Source: Bacteroidales bacterium (GTDB taxonomy: Bacteria > Bacteroidota > Bacteroidia > Bacteroidales > JAADJA01). Taken from it: a DNA stretch of 7,516 nt. The stretch spans positions 1 to 7,516 of the forward strand of contig DAOVYU010000037.1 in the NCBI GenBank assembly GCA_030635465.1, read 5' to 3'. Both the position numbers and the translations under genes were made by a program. Numbering within the stretch: the stretch's first letter is position 1; each line of letters begins with the position of its first letter. Under the pieces are notes generated by a model, which ran no database searches, was not told the origin of the DNA, and saw only the letters and a list, made by a program, of their open reading frames with translations. Shown piece by piece: positions 6,943 to 7,516 of this stretch.

Positions 6943-7108
6943 GAAGAAAGGGTTGCTGCCAACAACCCTTTCCCGACGGTGAGTTCAGTAGTCTACCACC
7001 AATGATGTGGTTTCTCTATGAACACTGTATCTATTTGCAGTGTTCCGTCTGATGATGGTAAATGAACCATCCTTATTGAGTACTTTAAATGTCTTTAAAC
7101 TCTTTTTT
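6943..7108 (+). ncRNA. Probable structured small RNA of about 165 nt, family not recognised
   Basis: Five stem-loops follow one another on the plus strand. SL1 has 10 pairs (6946-6955 with 6963-6972, GAAAGGGTTG/CAACCCTTTC, loop 7). SL2 has 5 pairs (6995-6999 with 7007-7011, ACCAC/GTGGT). SL3 has 8 pairs (7020-7027 with 7038-7045, GAACACTG/CAGTGTTC, loop 10). SL4 has 6 pairs (7054-7059 with 7066-7071, GATGGT/ACCATC). The last, at 7078-7102, runs into a T-tract. GACG (6975-6978) can also pair with CGTC (7046-7049 region), closing SL2 and SL3 into a multibranch. A good promoter stands directly upstream. It does not resemble 6S RNA, tmRNA, SRP RNA or RNase P RNA to me. It faces the minus-strand gene at 7107-7499, so a trans-acting RNA is more natural than a leader. 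Confidence 0.55.
7078..7108 (+). terminator. Candidate intrinsic terminator of the small RNA
   Basis: GAG (7078-7080) and TTTAAA (7084-7089) pair with TTTAAA (7094-7099) and CTC (7100-7102), around the loop TGTC with a three-base bulge. Six T residues follow (7103-7108 region). The stem is AT-rich and therefore weak. The T-tract overlaps the stop codon of the convergent gene. On the minus strand there is no T-tract, so it would work for plus-strand transcripts only. Confidence 0.45.
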
Positions 7109-7499
7109 ATTTGTCCAATATATAATATTCATATCCTTCGCTTTTTCCTTTTCCTTTAATAGCACCAATTGCTCCTACTCTACTTAATTTTGAAAGATGG
7201 TGACGTAAAGCTGATTTTAATCTTTTTTCTGTTACATCAGGATTAAGGTCGATTGCTCTATTAAGAACATCGGTTACTTTTCCTTTACCTCCAACTAAAT
7301 CAAGTAAATCTATTGTATATTTCTCCCATGTTTTATTTCCTTTAGCACCTTTTAACATAGCCTTATTAACTATTGTCGTTTTTTCTTCCTTTGGTGTAGT
7401 ATAGGATTGCTGCTCTCCAAGCAATGTATTTATAGCCTGGATTTCTTTTTCAAGATCTATTTTTCTAAGCTTAAGTTCATCTATTAACTGTTGTCTCAT
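7107..7499 (-). CDS. Small hypothetical protein with N-terminal coiled coil and C-terminal winged-helix-like region
   Basis: I do not recognise a named family for this 130-residue protein. Residues 1-30 are strongly heptad-like (DELKLRKIDLEKEIQAINTLL), suggesting a coiled coil or oligomerisation helix. Residues 31-55 form a Thr/Lys-rich linker. Residues 57-128 have the order of a winged helix: helix TWEKYTIDLLDLVGG, helix KVTDVLNRAI, a basic helix EKRLKSALRHHLSKLSRVGA, and a hairpin wing with KGKGKSEGYEYYIL. The protein is Lys/Arg-rich. DNA binding, for example as a small regulator or nucleoid-associated protein, is an inference from this layout alone. The ATG at 7499 gives the natural coiled-coil start. 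Its promoter lies outside the window. The gene ends with TAA and converges on the structured RNA region. Confidence 0.8.
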   Translation of the reverse strand: MRQQLIDELKLRKIDLEKEIQAINTLLGEQQSYTTPKEEKTTIVNKAMLKGAKGNKTWEKYTIDLLDLVGGKGKVTDVLNRAIDLNPDVTEKRLKSALRHHLSKLSRVGAIGAIKGKGKSEGYEYYILDK

Positions 7500-7516
7500 G
7501 ATCTATGTTTTTAAAA

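Noticed and set aside
6942..6982. Leader peptide MKKGLLPTTLSRR starting at 6941
   Set aside because: The short frame coincides with a perfect 10-bp stem, no gene follows on the same strand, and there is no run of a regulatory amino acid.
1..7516. CRISPR array, insertion sequence or direct repeats
   Set aside because: I saw no repeated spacer-like units, no transposase and no terminal inverted repeats.

Overview
The window looks like an AT-rich chromosome segment of a Bacteroidota bacterium. The signs are a type IX secretion (T9SS) C-terminal sorting domain, starts without Shine-Dalgarno sequences, and candidate promoters of the TTTG / TAnnTTTG type. Most of the left two thirds is devoted to selenocysteine (Sec) biology.

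Layout. On the minus strand, read right to left: a secreted protein gene with an in-frame TGA (5587-3797), a hairpin with a T-tract (3765-3719), tRNA-Sec with a UCA anticodon (3714-3623), selA (3594-2179), selB (2177-219) and the 5' end of a TusA/YedF-type gene that leaves the window (91-1). On the plus strand lies an NAD(P)-binding epimerase-like gene broken by one frameshift (5816-6734). It is followed by a gene-poor stretch holding five successive stem-loops behind a good Bacteroidota-type promoter, a probable small RNA (about 6943-7108). A small minus-strand gene for a coiled-coil plus winged-helix-like protein (7499-7107) closes the window.

How the parts fit. SelA converts Ser-tRNA-Sec to Sec-tRNA-Sec, and SelB carries it to ribosomes stalled at a UGA that is followed by a SECIS hairpin. 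YedF-type proteins accompany selenium genes. selD, the selenophosphate synthetase gene, is not in the window.

The main discovery is that the two apparently separate reading frames upstream of tRNA-Sec form one uninterrupted 596-codon gene if the TGA at 4561-4559 is read as Sec. The product would have a signal peptide, a beta-rich N-terminal region, a CARDB-like domain, an alpha/beta domain carrying C-V-S-U (Sec343), and a T9SS sorting domain. A 7-bp hairpin with a loop beginning UG starts 13 nt after the UGA, with its loop 20 nt downstream, as expected for a bacterial SECIS. I therefore propose an exported, T9SS-sorted selenoprotein encoded next to its own decoding machinery. The main rival explanation is a TGA nonsense mutation or sequence error, which matters because the neighbouring epimerase gene also carries a frameshift.
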